Source: Burkholderiaceae bacterium (GTDB lineage Bacteria; Pseudomonadota; Gammaproteobacteria; Burkholderiales; Burkholderiaceae). From it: a DNA stretch of 8,234 nucleotides. The notes beneath the pieces were generated by a model. The model was given only the letters and a program-made list of their open reading frames with translations. It was not told where the DNA came from and searched no databases. How positions within the stretch are numbered: position 1 is the stretch's first letter; the number at the start of each line of letters is the position of its first letter. Location: assembly GCA_023253905.1 (NCBI GenBank), contig JALREG010000289.1:1-8234 (forward strand), read 5' to 3'. Positions 8,089-8,234 of this stretch are shown here, piece by piece. The position numbers and the translations under genes are program-made.

Positions 8089-8234
8089 CGTGTGCTTGCG
8101 CGCGTCCTCGTAGCGCTGGACCGCGAGCAGGGTGTTCGCCAGGTTGGAGTGGGCCATCGCCGAACCAGGATGCCGGGCCGCTGCCCGGGACAGGATGGTC
8201 AGCGCCTGCTGGTTCTCGCCGCTCTGCACGAGGA
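8089..8234 (-). CDS. TPR-repeat protein fragment (truncated at both ends)
   Basis: Reading inward from the window edge on the minus strand, the frame gives about 48 residues with clear tetratricopeptide-repeat spacing: GENQQALTILSRAAARHP is the second helix of one repeat, and SAMAHSNLANTLLAVQRYEDARKH is a following repeat. The GTG at 8229-8227 is internal, since the frame is open beyond the window, so the gene's start lies outside. TPR resemblance ends around 8089-8092; the frame continues to a stop at 8008-8010 but only as antisense of the COG2187 gene. Such repeats mediate protein-protein contacts; the parent protein cannot be named. Confidence 0.6.

Noticed and set aside
1..8234. CRISPR arrays, tRNA or rRNA genes, insertion sequences, attachment sites
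   Set aside because: No regularly spaced direct repeats, cloverleaf-like segments, transposase motifs or terminal inverted repeats were seen.

Overview
The window is high-GC DNA with dense gene packing, strong GC bias at third codon positions and proteobacterial gene types. It most likely comes from a gamma- or betaproteobacterium; no ribosomal RNA or other marker allows a finer call. Both ends cut through genes, so this is probably a whole short contig or an arbitrary slice.

Layout. (1) Bases 1-2076 (+) are the 3' end of an RHS-repeat protein. Its conserved RHS core ends in a PxxxxDPxGL self-cleavage signature and is followed by a DUF2235/Tle1-like lipase domain carrying a GFSRG nucleophile elbow, the architecture of an interbacterial polymorphic toxin. 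(2) The 90-base gap at 2077-2166 holds a sigma70-like promoter interleaved with three ACGT half-sites at 6-base phasing, probably a MerR-family (LiuR-like) operator. (3) Bases 2167-5481 (+) encode a full-length fused isobutyryl-CoA mutase, IcmF: B12-binding domain, MeaB-type G-protein chaperone and mutase barrel in one chain. (4) A GC-rich hairpin lies in the 39-base gap between icmF and the convergent gene. (5) Bases 7433-5521 (-) hold two genes in the same direction: a 3-oxoadipate enol-lactonase-like alpha/beta hydrolase and a luciferase-like flavin-dependent oxidoreductase. (6) From 7504 (+) there is a GTG-started gene of the COG2187 family (aminoglycoside-phosphotransferase-like N-terminal part), divergent from the hydrolase. 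(7) Near 8083-8092 its homology stops abruptly, and the last ~145 bases encode TPR repeats on the opposite strand. Both genes are cut at this junction without a stop codon, which marks either a rearrangement or an assembly chimera.

Functionally, icmF connects to branched-chain acyl-CoA metabolism (isobutyryl-CoA to n-butyryl-CoA), and its putative LiuR-type operator fits that role. The hydrolase and oxidoreductase may be co-transcribed, but they have no evident shared pathway with icmF. The RHS toxin is a separate accessory unit whose 3' end directly abuts the icmF promoter, leaving no room for a downstream immunity gene.
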